From Usitatibacter palustris (GTDB lineage Bacteria > Pseudomonadota > Gammaproteobacteria > Burkholderiales > Usitatibacteraceae), in contig NZ_CP053073.1 in the NCBI RefSeq assembly GCF_013003985.1, positions 1 through 64,000 on the forward strand: 64,000 nucleotides of DNA, given 5' to 3'. Each line of letters opens with the position of its first letter. Position 1 is the stretch's first letter. Of the stretch, positions 52,498 through 62,803 are shown piece by piece. The position numbers were made by a program, and so were the translations under genes. The notes beneath the pieces are model-generated. The model was not told the DNA's origin, did not search any database, and worked only from the letters and a program-made list of their open reading frames with translations.

Positions 52498-53466
52498 ATG
52501 ATGGGTCGGAGAAATTTCGTCGGGATGATGGCCGCCGGTGTACTGGCGGGTGCCTGTGGCGCGCCGGGGACGGAGCGCACCGCGTTGATGGACGTCGCGA
52601 GCTTCCACGCGCGGCGCAAGTTCGCACCCACGCCCTCGGGCGACATCGCCTACGTCGAGCAGGGCAAGGGCCGCGTGGCGCTCTTCATCCACGGCGTGCC
52701 GCTGAACGGCCTGCATTGGCGCCACGTGATGGCCGAGCTCCATGGCATCCGCCGCTGCATCGCGCTCGACCTCATGGGGCTGGGGTACACGCGGATCGCG
52801 CCAGGACAAGCCGTCTCGTTCGAAGCGCAGGCGCGCATGGTGCGCGAGTTCCTCGACGCGCTCGACATCGACCAGGTCGACCTCATCGCCAACGACAGCG
52901 GCGGGGCGGTTGCGCAGATCTTCGCGGTGGGCAACGCGCACCGCCTGCGCTCGCTCACACTCACCAACTGCGACGTGCACGACAACTGGCCGCCGGAGGT
53001 CATCAAGCCCTCCATCGAAGCGGCGCGCGCGGGAACGCTGATCGAACGCTACGTGAAGCTGATCGACGATCACCCGGAACGCTACGCACGCTTCGCGCGC
53101 GCGTATGCCGACCCGCACGTGCTCACCGAGGATGTCTATCGCGCCTACATCGATCCGCTGCGTGTGACGTCGGAGAGCCGCAACAACTTCCACCGCTATT
53201 GGACGTCCTTCGATAACGCGCAGACCGTTGCGATCGAGGGGCGCTTGCGCGAGCTCAAGGTGCCCACCCTCATCGTGTGGGCCCTCGACGACATCTTCTT
53301 CGACGTGAAGTGGGCCCACTGGCTGGGACGCGCGATTCCCGGAACCGTAAAGGTGGTCGGCGTGCCGGGGGCCAAGCTCTTCTTCCCGGAGGACCGCCCC
53401 AACGCGCTGCTCGATCCGTTGTGGGATTTCCTGTGGTCCTCCGGGTTGCCGTCCGGCCCGGGCTGA
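52498..53466 (+). CDS. Alpha/beta hydrolase, haloalkane dehalogenase-like, without the usual catalytic His
   Basis: A 322-aa protein with an exported N-terminus (MMGRRNFVGMMAAGVLAGAC, Tat-like or lipoprotein signal). The fold shows the oxyanion loop FIHGVPLNG and a nucleophile elbow IANDSGGA, in which Asp133 occupies the nucleophile position as in dehalogenases. The acid region is VWALDDIFF. At the place where relatives have the catalytic His (AGHFxQE) it reads AKLFFPE, so Leu294 replaces His. It may therefore be inactive as a hydrolase or belong to a subfamily with other chemistry. Confidence 0.75.
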   Translation: MMGRRNFVGMMAAGVLAGACGAPGTERTALMDVASFHARRKFAPTPSGDIAYVEQGKGRVALFIHGVPLNGLHWRHVMAELHGIRRCIALDLMGLGYTRIAPGQAVSFEAQARMVREFLDALDIDQVDLIANDSGGAVAQIFAVGNAHRLRSLTLTNCDVHDNWPPEVIKPSIEAARAGTLIERYVKLIDDHPERYARFARAYADPHVLTEDVYRAYIDPLRVTSESRNNFHRYWTSFDNAQTVAIEGRLRELKVPTLIVWALDDIFFDVKWAHWLGRAIPGTVKVVGVPGAKLFFPEDRPNALLDPLWDFLWSSGLPSGPG

Positions 53467-53474
53467 GGGCGCCG

Positions 53475-53936
53475 CTACTTCGCCGGTTTTTCGGCCGGCT
53501 TCCCGCCGCGGACGTCGATCGTGAAGTGCTCGCCGCCGCCTTGCGTGTGGAAGGCCATCCCTTTCGGATCCTGGGAGATACCGCGCTTGGACTCGTGCTT
53601 CAGGCCGCTGAACGCGCCCTCGATATAACCGTCGCCGACGTTGAACCGGAGCGAAACGATCGAGGCGGGCGACAACATCCCCTGGTACTTCACGACGAAG
53701 CCCAGCGTCGCGCACTTGGAGGGCTTCAGCTCATTGCCGCTCTTGTGATGCGTGATGCCGTTGGGCTTCGCGTCGCCGAACTGGTCCGTGCCCACCTGGC
53801 CCTTCGAGTAAGAAACGATGACGGATTCGGCGGTCTCGTTGCAGAGCTTCACGTGATAGTGCTTGTTCGCATGCGCGAGCGCCGGGGCGGCAAGCACACA
53901 GGCGGCAAGCAGGGCCTTCGTCATGATCCTGTTCAT
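53475..53936 (-). CDS. Small exported protein of unknown function
   Basis: A 153-aa protein with a clear signal peptide (MNRIMTKALLAACVLAAPALAHA) and a mature part of about 130 residues. It has two Cys (CNETAESV and SKCATLGF) that could form a disulfide and a Lys/Pro-rich end. The mature part looks beta-rich. I do not recognise the family. It is convergent with the alpha/beta hydrolase, with stops 8 bases apart, and is preceded by uppP in the same direction after a spacer of about 100 bases. Confidence 0.7.
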   Translation of the reverse strand: MNRIMTKALLAACVLAAPALAHANKHYHVKLCNETAESVIVSYSKGQVGTDQFGDAKPNGITHHKSGNELKPSKCATLGFVVKYQGMLSPASIVSLRFNVGDGYIEGAFSGLKHESKRGISQDPKGMAFHTQGGGEHFTIDVRGGKPAEKPAK

Positions 53937-54034
53937 CGGTGTTCTCCCTTGAGGTTGTTGGAAACGCCTTCCACTACAACGTTGCAGGCCGCATTTCGGT
54001 TGTGCGACCGACGTCCCGCGACCTTGGTCGCAGG

Positions 54035-54841
54035 TCAGAGGAAGTAGGCGAGGACCGCAATCCCGAGAACGATGCGATACCACGCGAAGGCCTTGAAGTC
54101 GTGGTGCGCCACGTACCGAATGAGCGCCTTCACCGCGAGGAGGGCCGCGAGGAAGCTCACGACGAAGCCGACTACGAACGGCCCGATGTCCGCCGCCGAG
54201 AAGAGCGCGCGGTACTTCACCATCTGGTAGCCGGTGGCCGCGAACATGATCGGCACCGCGAGGAAGAACGAGAACTCGGTGGCGGCGTGGCGCGAGAGGC
54301 CGAAGCACATCGCCCCCATGATCGTCGCACCCGAGCGTGACGTCCCCGGGATCAGCGAGAGGCACTGCGCGAGCCCTACCTTCAGCGCGTCCTTCCAGTT
54401 CATCTCGTCGACCGCGTTTACTCGTGGCGCGCCGTGGCGCGCGTACCAATATTCGATCGCGAAGATCGCGAACGCGCCCACGATCAGGGCGATGGCCACC
54501 GCGACCGGATTGAACAGGTGCGCCTTGATCTGCGACTGGAAGAAGAATCCGATCGCAGCCGCGGGAACGAAGGCCACCGCGAGATTCGTCGCAAAGCGTT
54601 GCTGGACGGGGTCGGAGCCGATGCCGGCGAAGGCCTTCGCGAAGCGAGCGCGGTATTCCCAGCACACGGCGAGGATGGCGCCGAGCTGGATCACGATGTC
54701 GAAGACCTTGCCCTTCTCGTCGTTCACGCCGAGCAGGTCCGACACGATGATGAGATGGCCGGTCGAGGAGATCGGAAGGAACTCGGTGAGCCCTTCGACG
54801 ACTCCCAGGATCAGGGCCTTGGCGAGCGCAACGAATTCCAT
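54035..54841 (-). CDS. uppP: Undecaprenyl-diphosphatase UppP (BacA)
   Basis: Recycles the lipid carrier of cell-wall synthesis by dephosphorylating undecaprenyl diphosphate at the membrane. The 268-aa multi-pass protein has the catalytic motifs [14 protein letters not shown] and [16 protein letters not shown]. About seven or eight hydrophobic segments are visible. It is divergent from an aldo/keto reductase gene, 20 bases away. Confidence 0.97.
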   Translation of the reverse strand: MEFVALAKALILGVVEGLTEFLPISSTGHLIIVSDLLGVNDEKGKVFDIVIQLGAILAVCWEYRARFAKAFAGIGSDPVQQRFATNLAVAFVPAAAIGFFFQSQIKAHLFNPVAVAIALIVGAFAIFAIEYWYARHGAPRVNAVDEMNWKDALKVGLAQCLSLIPGTSRSGATIMGAMCFGLSRHAATEFSFFLAVPIMFAATGYQMVKYRALFSAADIGPFVVGFVVSFLAALLAVKALIRYVAHHDFKAFAWYRIVLGIAVLAYFL

Positions 54842-54861
54842 CGCGCGGTAGTCTATCAGTC

Positions 54862-55758
54862 ATGCAACGGCGCGAATTTCTCCTTTCGACGATGGCCCTG
54901 GCGGCGGCATCGAACGCGGGCGCCCAGGCTGGCCCCACGACCCGGCCCATTCCCTCGACGGGCGAGCGCCTCCCCGCGGTCGGACTGGGCACCTGGCTTA
55001 CCTTCGACGTGGGCTCCGGCGAAAGCAACGCGCGTGGCGAAGTGCTGAAGGCCTTCTTCGCGGCCGGCGGCCACCTGGTCGATTCCTCGCCCATGTACGG
55101 CGCCTCCGAAGAGGTCATCGGTGCGCAGTACGCTCGCATCGGCAAGCCCGCGGCCATGTTCTCGGCGACCAAGGTGTGGACCGTGGGCGGGCTCGCCGGC
55201 CGGCGCCAGATGGAAAAATCGCGCGGCCTCTGGAACCTGCCGCGCTTCGACCTCATGCAGGTCCACAACTATCTCGACTGGGAAACGCACCTGCCCACGC
55301 TGAAGGCCATGAAGGCCGAGGGCAAGCTGCGCTACGTGGGCGTGACCACCTCGCACGGCCGCCGCCACGACCTCGCCGAGGAAATCATGAAGAAGGAGAA
55401 GCTCGATTTCTTCCAGGTGACGTATTCACTCGCCGACCCCGAAGCCGACAAGCGCTTGCTGCCGCTCGCGGCCGATCGAGGTACCGCGGTGATCATCAAC
55501 CGCCCGTTCGACGGCGGCGCGCTCTTCAGCCGCGTGAAGGGCAAGGCGCTTCCCGGATGGGCCGCGGAGATCGGCTGCAAGAGCTGGGCCGAGGTGTTCC
55601 TGAAGTGGATCGTGTCGCACCCGGCCGTGACCTGCGCGATTCCCGCGACGACCCGCGTGGATCATGTGCGCGAAAACATGGGGGCCCTCGCGGGCCCCCT
55701 TCCTGATGCGGCGATGCGGCGGCGCATTTCCGCCGACTTCCATGCACTGTCATCCTGA
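54862..55758 (+). CDS. Tat-exported aldo/keto reductase family protein
   Basis: A 298-aa protein with a twin-arginine signal (MQRREFLLSTMALAAAS) and an AKR TIM barrel: AVGLGTWLTFD, LVDSSPMYGASEEVIG (catalytic Asp and Tyr), and ATKVW at the Lys position. The usual HxxD catalytic His appears in LMQVHNYLDWE. Export of an NADPH-type enzyme is unusual, because NADPH is not available in the periplasm, so the cofactor question is open. The last three codons and stop lie inside the left arm of a dispersed palindromic repeat. Confidence 0.85.
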   Translation: MQRREFLLSTMALAAASNAGAQAGPTTRPIPSTGERLPAVGLGTWLTFDVGSGESNARGEVLKAFFAAGGHLVDSSPMYGASEEVIGAQYARIGKPAAMFSATKVWTVGGLAGRRQMEKSRGLWNLPRFDLMQVHNYLDWETHLPTLKAMKAEGKLRYVGVTTSHGRRHDLAEEIMKKEKLDFFQVTYSLADPEADKRLLPLAADRGTAVIINRPFDGGALFSRVKGKALPGWAAEIGCKSWAEVFLKWIVSHPAVTCAIPATTRVDHVRENMGALAGPLPDAAMRRRISADFHALSS

Positions 55759-55840
55759 GGAGCAGCGCGACCGAAGGACCTGCTTGAATCAGTTAACCGA
55801 CTAAAGCAGGTCCTTCGTCGCTTCGCTCCTCAGGATGACA
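55748..55840. repeat. Dispersed palindromic repeat between convergent genes
   Basis: Two nearly perfect inverted arms, 55748-55785 (starts TGTCATCCTGAGG, ends GACCTGCTT) and 55804-55840 (starts AAGCAGGTCC, ends CAGGATGACA), around an 18-base loop. It separates the aldo/keto reductase from the convergent P460 gene, so it may work as a two-way terminator. A single-arm copy lies at 56725-56762. Arms of this type are scattered in many bacterial genomes. Confidence 0.8.
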
Positions 55841-55844
55841 GTTC

Positions 55845-56642
55845 CTACTTGACTTCCACCTTGCCTTTCATGTTCGGGTGCAGCCCGCAGATGTAGTCGT
55901 AGACGCCGGGCGTCTCGAACTTCATCGTCTGGCTCTGGCCCTTGAGGATCACCGGCGTGCGCAAGCCATTCGCGCTCGTGACCGTCACCTGGTGAGGTGA
56001 ATCGTCGGTATTGGTCCACGTGACGTAGGTGTTGGGCTTCACGTCGAGCTTCTCGGGGCCGAAGAGGAAGTCGGAGATCGCGACGATGTCCGGTCCCTTC
56101 TTGGCCACCGGCTTCGCGCCGGGTGCGGTGCCCGAGAATTTCGCGAGCGAGATCACGAAGTCCTGCCCGGCATGCGGCTTGTGGCAGACGAAGCAGCTCT
56201 TCAGGTTCGCCTTGTCGTTCACTTTCTTCTCGGCGTTGAAGACCTGGTATTCCCAGTCGCCGTTGCGGATGTCCTCGGGATACTCGACGCCAAAGCCCGT
56301 GCGCTTTTCCATCACGGTGTACGCGACGAGGTCACCCTTCTTGAAGCGTCCCTTGTCGTCCTTGACCGGAACGCCCTTGTCATCGACGACGGCCTTGTAC
56401 TGCACGAGCGTGAGCACGGTGCCCGAGGGGATGGGCTTGCCCGCCTTGACCGCGTCGACCGCGGCCTTGGTGGACCACAGCTCGCGGTACTGCTTGATGT
56501 CGTAGCGGTCGACGACGCCGTAAAGCACGCCCTCCGCCCACTTTTCGGGGTACTGCACTTTGTTGGGCCCGGGGTTCTGGGCGAGGACAGGCAGCGAACA
56601 GGCGGCGATTGCGGCTAGCAGGGCGCGGCTGGCGGTTTTCAT
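55845..56642 (-). CDS. Exported cytochrome P460-cupredoxin fusion protein
   Basis: A 265-aa protein with a signal peptide (MKTASRALLAAIAACSLPVLA). Residues about 30-170 form a cytochrome P460 domain with GDWEYQVF and one c-haem site CFVCH (Cys150, Cys153, His154). Residues about 180-265 form a small blue-copper domain with the four type 1 copper ligands His217, Cys252, His255 and Met258 (DDSPHQV and YICGLHPNMKG). P460 enzymes of ammonia and methane oxidisers convert hydroxylamine or detoxify NO. Here the copper domain could take the electrons directly. Substrate is inferred, not shown. The start at 56642 fits the signal peptide. Confidence 0.85.
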   Translation of the reverse strand: MKTASRALLAAIAACSLPVLAQNPGPNKVQYPEKWAEGVLYGVVDRYDIKQYRELWSTKAAVDAVKAGKPIPSGTVLTLVQYKAVVDDKGVPVKDDKGRFKKGDLVAYTVMEKRTGFGVEYPEDIRNGDWEYQVFNAEKKVNDKANLKSCFVCHKPHAGQDFVISLAKFSGTAPGAKPVAKKGPDIVAISDFLFGPEKLDVKPNTYVTWTNTDDSPHQVTVTSANGLRTPVILKGQSQTMKFETPGVYDYICGLHPNMKGKVEVK

Positions 56643-56724
56643 TGGATCCTCCCGGATGGCGGGGCGGCGAAAAGCCGCCCCGAAGCACTGTACGTGAACA
56701 GTGCCCAACCGGATTCCTTCCAAC

Positions 56725-56762
56725 AGCAGGTCCTTCGGTCGCTATGCTCCCTCAGGATGACA
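56725..56762. repeat. Single-arm copy of the dispersed repeat
   Basis: A sequence nearly identical to the right arm of the palindrome at 55804-55840 (starts AGCAGGTCCTTCG, ends CTCAGGATGACA). It sits between the end of thiC and the start of the P460 gene. No matching opposite arm is seen next to it, so it is a half copy. Confidence 0.75.
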
Positions 56763-56769
56763 AGTCGGG

Positions 56770-58813
<2,044 letters not shown>

Positions 58814-58886
58814 GTGCTGCATTCAAGGTACCGGAAACCGCGCCGGCCGGGAAATGACCCGCGGCAAGGGCGGCTGTAAAAACTAC

Positions 58887-58915
58887 TTGACTGAGTAATT
58901 ACTCGGGCGTACAGT
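58887..58915 (+). promoter_or_regulatory. Promoter with palindromic operator for the TetR operon
   Basis: TTGACT at 58887-58892 (-35) and TACAGT at 58910-58915 (-10) are 17 bases apart. The 12-base perfect palindrome GAGTAATTACTC (58893-58904) fills most of the spacer, where a bound repressor would block RNA polymerase. This suggests autoregulation by the TetR protein encoded just downstream. Confidence 0.7.
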
Positions 58916-58925
58916 TTCGATCAAC

Positions 58926-58966
58926 GTTGACCCTCACCCCGGCCCTCTCCCAAAGGAGAGGGAGAA
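58926..58966 (+). repeat. REP-like repeat with hairpin covering the TetR-gene ribosome binding site
   Basis: The leader contains CCCTCACCCC, then CCCTCTCC (58943-58950) pairing with GGAGAGGG (58955-58962). The right arm is also the Shine-Dalgarno sequence for the ATG at 58970. Sequences of this type are common dispersed repeats in proteobacteria, so a repeat seems to have been co-opted as the 5' untranslated region. Confidence 0.6.
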
Positions 58967-58969
58967 AAA

Positions 58970-59665
58970 ATGCCTCCGAGACCCTCCCGAAACCAGGACC
59001 GCGCGCTCATCACGGCGGGCCGGCTGCTGTACCCCAAGGTGGGTGCCGCGGGCCTCACGATCCGCCAGGTGGCCGAGGCCGCGGGCGTGAACATCGGCAT
59101 GTTCCACTACCACTTCAAGACGCGCGAGGCGTTCCTCCAGGCCGTCCTGCAGTCCATCTACGAGGACATGTTCGCGCGCCTGCCGATGCCGCCCGCGAAG
59201 GCGCCCATGCCCGAAGCGACCGCCACGCAGGTGCTGCGCGCCGGACTCATGACGCTGGGCGGATTCGTGCGCGAACACCGTTCGTTCCTCGCGCGCCTGC
59301 TCGCCGATGCCGCGAATGGCGATCCGGTCGTGCGCGCCTTCATCGGCACCAACTTCCCGCGCCACTTCGACCTCGTCGGTTCCGTGATTGCCGCGGGGCA
59401 GGCCTCGGGCGAGCTGCGCAAGATGCCCGTGCCGCAGGCGATCGCCTTCTGCGCCGGTGCGATCTCGCTCCCGTTGCTTGCGGTGGGTGCGCTGATCGAC
59501 GTGGGCGCGATCCCGAAGTCCGGTGCGAAAGTTCTCGAAACCTCCGTGCTGTCCGAATCCGCCGTCGAGCAACGCATCGACCTCGTGCTCGTGGCCCTCG
59601 CCAACCCCGAAGCGGGCGCGAAAACGAAAGCGCCGCGCAAGACCTCGAAGAAAGCTCGCCCATGA
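58970..59665 (+). CDS. TetR-family transcriptional repressor
   Basis: A 231-aa regulator with an N-terminal helix-turn-helix (LTIRQVAEAAGVNIGMFHYHF, near residues 29-49) and a helical ligand domain. The C-terminus is a Lys-rich tail. It is the first gene of an operon with a lipoprotein adaptor, an ABC ATPase and a permease, like E. coli cecR-ybhG-ybhF-ybhS/R, in which the regulator responds to exported drugs. Its stop overlaps the adaptor start in ATGA. A palindromic operator lies in its own promoter. Confidence 0.9.
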   Translation: MPPRPSRNQDRALITAGRLLYPKVGAAGLTIRQVAEAAGVNIGMFHYHFKTREAFLQAVLQSIYEDMFARLPMPPAKAPMPEATATQVLRAGLMTLGGFVREHRSFLARLLADAANGDPVVRAFIGTNFPRHFDLVGSVIAAGQASGELRKMPVPQAIAFCAGAISLPLLAVGALIDVGAIPKSGAKVLETSVLSESAVEQRIDLVLVALANPEAGAKTKAPRKTSKKARP

Positions 59666-60609
59666 AACGCCTGCTCCTTCCCGTGCTCATCGCCGCGAGC
59701 CTCGCCGGCTGCGGCAACCAAGAATCCGCCGCGCTTCAGGGCTACGCCGAAGGCGAATACGTTCGCGTCGCCGCACCGTTCGCCGGCACCTTGGTGAAAC
59801 TCGAGGTCGCGCGCGGCGCGAAGGTCGAACCCGGCGCGCCGCTCTTCGCGCTCGAAGCCGAGAACGAAACCGCCGGTCGCCGCGAAGCCGAGCAGCGCGT
59901 GAGCCGCGCGCAGGCGCAGCTCGACAACCAGAAGAAGGGCGCGCGGCCGAGCGAGCTCGAGGCGCTGAGGGCGCAGCTTGCGCAAGCGCAGTCCGCCGCC
60001 GCGTTCTCCACCAAGGAGCTCGTGCGCCAGGAGGACCTCCTCGCGAAGAACTTCGTGAGCCGCAGCGCCGTGGATGCCGCACGGACGACGGCCGATCGCG
60101 ATCGCCAGCGCGTGCAGGAAGTCCAGGCCCAGATCACCACCGCCAACCTGGGGGCGCGGCCCGATGAGATTCGCGCCGCCGAAGCCGAGGTCGCCGCCGC
60201 GACGCAAGCGCTCGCGCAAGCCGACTGGCGGCTGCGGCAGAAGACCGTGGCGTCGACGGTCGCCGGCGTCATCACCGACACGAACTTCGTGAGCGGCGAG
60301 TGGGTACCCGCGGGCGCCCCGGTTGTTGCCGTGCTTCCTCCGGAGAACGTGAAGGTCCGCTTCTTCGTTCCCGAGACGAGGCTGGGTGCGGTGAAGGTGG
60401 GCCAGAGCGTGGAGATTGCGTGTGACGGCTGCCCCGCGAAGATCGCCGCCAACGTGACCTTCATCGCGCCGCAGGCCGAGTTCACCCCGCCCGTGATCTA
60501 CAGCCGCGAGAACCGGGCGAAGCTCGTGTTCCTCGTCGAGGCGCGCCCGTCCAAAGCGGATGCGCCGAAGCTGCATCCGGGCCAACCGGTGGACGTGACG
60601 CTCAAGTGA
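59662..60609 (+). CDS. HlyD/YbhG-type periplasmic adaptor lipoprotein
   Basis: A 315-aa membrane-fusion protein beginning with a lipoprotein signal (MKRLLLPVLIAASLAGCG, lipobox LAGC). The biotinyl-lipoyl-like domain (VRVAAPFAGTLVKLEVARGA) surrounds a long coiled-coil hairpin (about residues 75-185). The second lipoyl half (STVAGVITDTNFVSGEWV) and a beta-barrel follow. It bridges the inner-membrane ABC exporter and an outer-membrane channel. The stop overlaps the next gene's GTG start (GTGA). Confidence 0.9.
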   Translation: MKRLLLPVLIAASLAGCGNQESAALQGYAEGEYVRVAAPFAGTLVKLEVARGAKVEPGAPLFALEAENETAGRREAEQRVSRAQAQLDNQKKGARPSELEALRAQLAQAQSAAAFSTKELVRQEDLLAKNFVSRSAVDAARTTADRDRQRVQEVQAQITTANLGARPDEIRAAEAEVAAATQALAQADWRLRQKTVASTVAGVITDTNFVSGEWVPAGAPVVAVLPPENVKVRFFVPETRLGAVKVGQSVEIACDGCPAKIAANVTFIAPQAEFTPPVIYSRENRAKLVFLVEARPSKADAPKLHPGQPVDVTLK

Positions 60610-61580
60610 ACGCGGTCGTGAAAGTGAACGCACATGAGTCTTCGGGCGACATCGTCATCGACGTCCAGGACCTCACCAAGCGTTTCGGCACGAAAACCGT
60701 CGTGGACCACTTCTCGATGCAGGTGCGCCGCGGCCAGATCTACGGCTTCCTCGGCCCCAACGGCAGCGGCAAGACCACGACGATCCGCATGCTCTGCGGC
60801 CTGCTCACGCCCGACGAAGGGCGCGGGACCTGCCTGGGCTACGACATCCTCACCGAGTCCACGAAGATCAAGCGCGAAGTGGGCTACATGACGCAGAAGT
60901 TCAGCCTCTACGAGGACCTCTCGATCGCCGAGAACCTCGATTTCGTCGGCCGCATGTACGACGTGCCCAACCGCAAGCAGCTCGTCGATTCGACCCTCGA
61001 GCGCCTGGGCCTCACGGGCCGGCGCACGCAGCTCGCGGGCACGCTCTCGGGCGGCTGGAAGCAACGCCTGGCACTCGCCGCCTGCCTGTTGCACGACCCG
61101 AAACTTCTCCTCCTCGACGAGCCGACCGCGGGCGTCGATCCGGGTGCGCGGCGCGATTTCTGGGACCACATCCATCGCCTCGCCGACGAAGGCATGACGG
61201 TGCTCGTGAGCACGCACTACATGGACGAAGCCGAGCGCTGCCATGAGCTCGCCTATATCGCCTACGGAAAACTCCTCGCGCGCGGCACGGGCGCCGAGGT
61301 GATCGCGCGCGCGGGGCTCACGACGTGGGAGATCACCGGCGCGAATCTCTCCGCGGTGGGGCGCAGCCTGGAAGGCGCGCCCGGCGTGGAAATGCTGGTC
61401 CCGTTCGGTACTGCGCTGCACGTCAGCGGCACCGATGCCGCGGCACTGCGCGCGAGTGTGGACAAGGCGGCATCGCCCGCCCACGCGAAGGCGCGGGAGG
61501 TGCCCACCGGGCTCGAAGACGTCTTCATCCACCTCATGCGCGGCGCGGTCGATCCGAGCGCGAAGACCGAGAAAGCCTGA
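60606..61580 (+). CDS. ABC exporter ATPase
   Basis: A 324-aa single-domain ABC ATPase of the drug/polysaccharide exporter type, starting at a GTG. Walker A is GFLGPNGSGKTTTIRML, signature LSGGWKQRLALAACLL, and Walker B LLLLDEPTAGVDP, with the switch His in STHYMDEAE. E. coli YbhF has two such domains in one protein, whereas here there is one, so the motor must be a homodimer. It is translationally coupled to the adaptor. Confidence 0.93.
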   Translation: MNAVVKVNAHESSGDIVIDVQDLTKRFGTKTVVDHFSMQVRRGQIYGFLGPNGSGKTTTIRMLCGLLTPDEGRGTCLGYDILTESTKIKREVGYMTQKFSLYEDLSIAENLDFVGRMYDVPNRKQLVDSTLERLGLTGRRTQLAGTLSGGWKQRLALAACLLHDPKLLLLDEPTAGVDPGARRDFWDHIHRLADEGMTVLVSTHYMDEAERCHELAYIAYGKLLARGTGAEVIARAGLTTWEITGANLSAVGRSLEGAPGVEMLVPFGTALHVSGTDAAALRASVDKAASPAHAKAREVPTGLEDVFIHLMRGAVDPSAKTEKA

Positions 61581-61581
61581 C

Positions 61582-62709
61582 ATGTTCACCCTGCATCGCT
61601 TCATCGCCGTGCTGCACAAGGAATTCGTGCAGATGCGCCGCGACCGGCTCACCTTCGCGATGATGATCGGCGTGCCGATCATGCAGCTCATCCTTTTCGG
61701 CTACGCGATCAACATGGATCCCAAGGGCCTGCCCGCGGCCGTCGTGAGCGCCGAGCAGAGCGTGTACGCGCGCAGCTTCGTGCGATCGCTGGAGAACTCC
61801 GGCTACTTCAAGGTGATCGCGCAGCCGCGCACCGTCGCGGAATCCGACGCCCTCATCGCCGCGGGCAAGGTGCAGTTCGCGATCCACCTCCCGGAGGATT
61901 TCTCGCGCAGCATCCAGCGCGGCGAGCGCCCGGTCGTGCTGGTCGAAGCCGACGCCACCGATCCGGCCGCCACCGGCAACGCGGTCGCGGCGATGCAGAA
62001 CCTCAACTTCACCGCGCTCGATCGCGATCTCACCGGGCCGCTTGCGGCGCAGCGCGCCGGGACGCCGCCCTTCGAGCTGAGAATCCACAAGCGCTACAAC
62101 CCCGAGGGCAACACGCAATACAACATCGTCCCCGGCCTCATGGGCGTGGTGCTCACGATGACGATGGTGATGATGACTTCCATCGCGATGACCCGCGAGC
62201 GCGAGCGCGGCACGATGGAAAACCTGCTCGCCACCCCCGTCACGCCGCTCGAAGTGATGATCGGCAAGATCGTGCCCTACGTCGTCGTGGGCTATGTTCA
62301 AGTAGTCGTGATCCTCACCGCGGCGAAATTCCTGTTCAGCGTGCCCATGGTGGGGAGCCTCTTCCTGCTCTCGGCGGTGATCGTGGTCTTCATCGCGGCT
62401 CTGCTCGCGATCGGCTTCACGTTCTCCACGCTCGCCAAGAGCCAGATGCAGGCGATGCAGATGACGATGTTCTTCTTCCTGCCCTCGATCCTGCTCTCGG
62501 GCTTCATGTTCCCCTACCGCGGGATGCCCCTCTGGGCGCAATACCTGGGCGAAGTGCTTCCGCTCACGCATTTCCTGCGGATCGTGCGGGGGATCATGCT
62601 CAAGGGCAGCGAGCTTCCCGACGTCCTCCCGCACGTCTGGCCGCTCGCGGTCATTTTCGTGCTGGTTTCCATGGTGGCGCTGCGCCGGTACCAGAGAACG
62701 CTGGACTAA
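61582..62709 (+). CDS. ABC-2 type exporter permease
   Basis: A 375-aa membrane protein of the ABC-2 family: an N-terminal membrane segment (MMIGVPIMQLILFGYAI), a periplasmic domain of about 150 residues, then five membrane segments. The signature MTRERERGTMENLLATPV is before the second segment. It starts one base after the stop of the ATPase gene. One permease is present where the E. coli Ybh system has two (YbhS, YbhR), so a homodimer is expected. Confidence 0.92.
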   Translation: MFTLHRFIAVLHKEFVQMRRDRLTFAMMIGVPIMQLILFGYAINMDPKGLPAAVVSAEQSVYARSFVRSLENSGYFKVIAQPRTVAESDALIAAGKVQFAIHLPEDFSRSIQRGERPVVLVEADATDPAATGNAVAAMQNLNFTALDRDLTGPLAAQRAGTPPFELRIHKRYNPEGNTQYNIVPGLMGVVLTMTMVMMTSIAMTRERERGTMENLLATPVTPLEVMIGKIVPYVVVGYVQVVVILTAAKFLFSVPMVGSLFLLSAVIVVFIAALLAIGFTFSTLAKSQMQAMQMTMFFFLPSILLSGFMFPYRGMPLWAQYLGEVLPLTHFLRIVRGIMLKGSELPDVLPHVWPLAVIFVLVSMVALRRYQRTLD

Positions 62710-62764
62710 CTGTTACAAAGTGAAAAGGGGTTTGATCCCCCTAAATGACCGCAGATACGCCGCG

Positions 62765-62770
62765 TATAAT
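62765..62770 (+). promoter_or_regulatory. Candidate -10 box for the methyltransferase gene
   Basis: A perfect TATAAT, 34 bases before the ATG at 62804, in the 94-base gap after the export operon. The hexamer 17 bases upstream (TAAATG) is a poor -35. It suggests the methyltransferase and tolC genes have their own promoter. Confidence 0.55.
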
Positions 62771-62803
62771 CCGCCCTTTGCCGAAGACCGCACCCCGAGC
62801 GCC

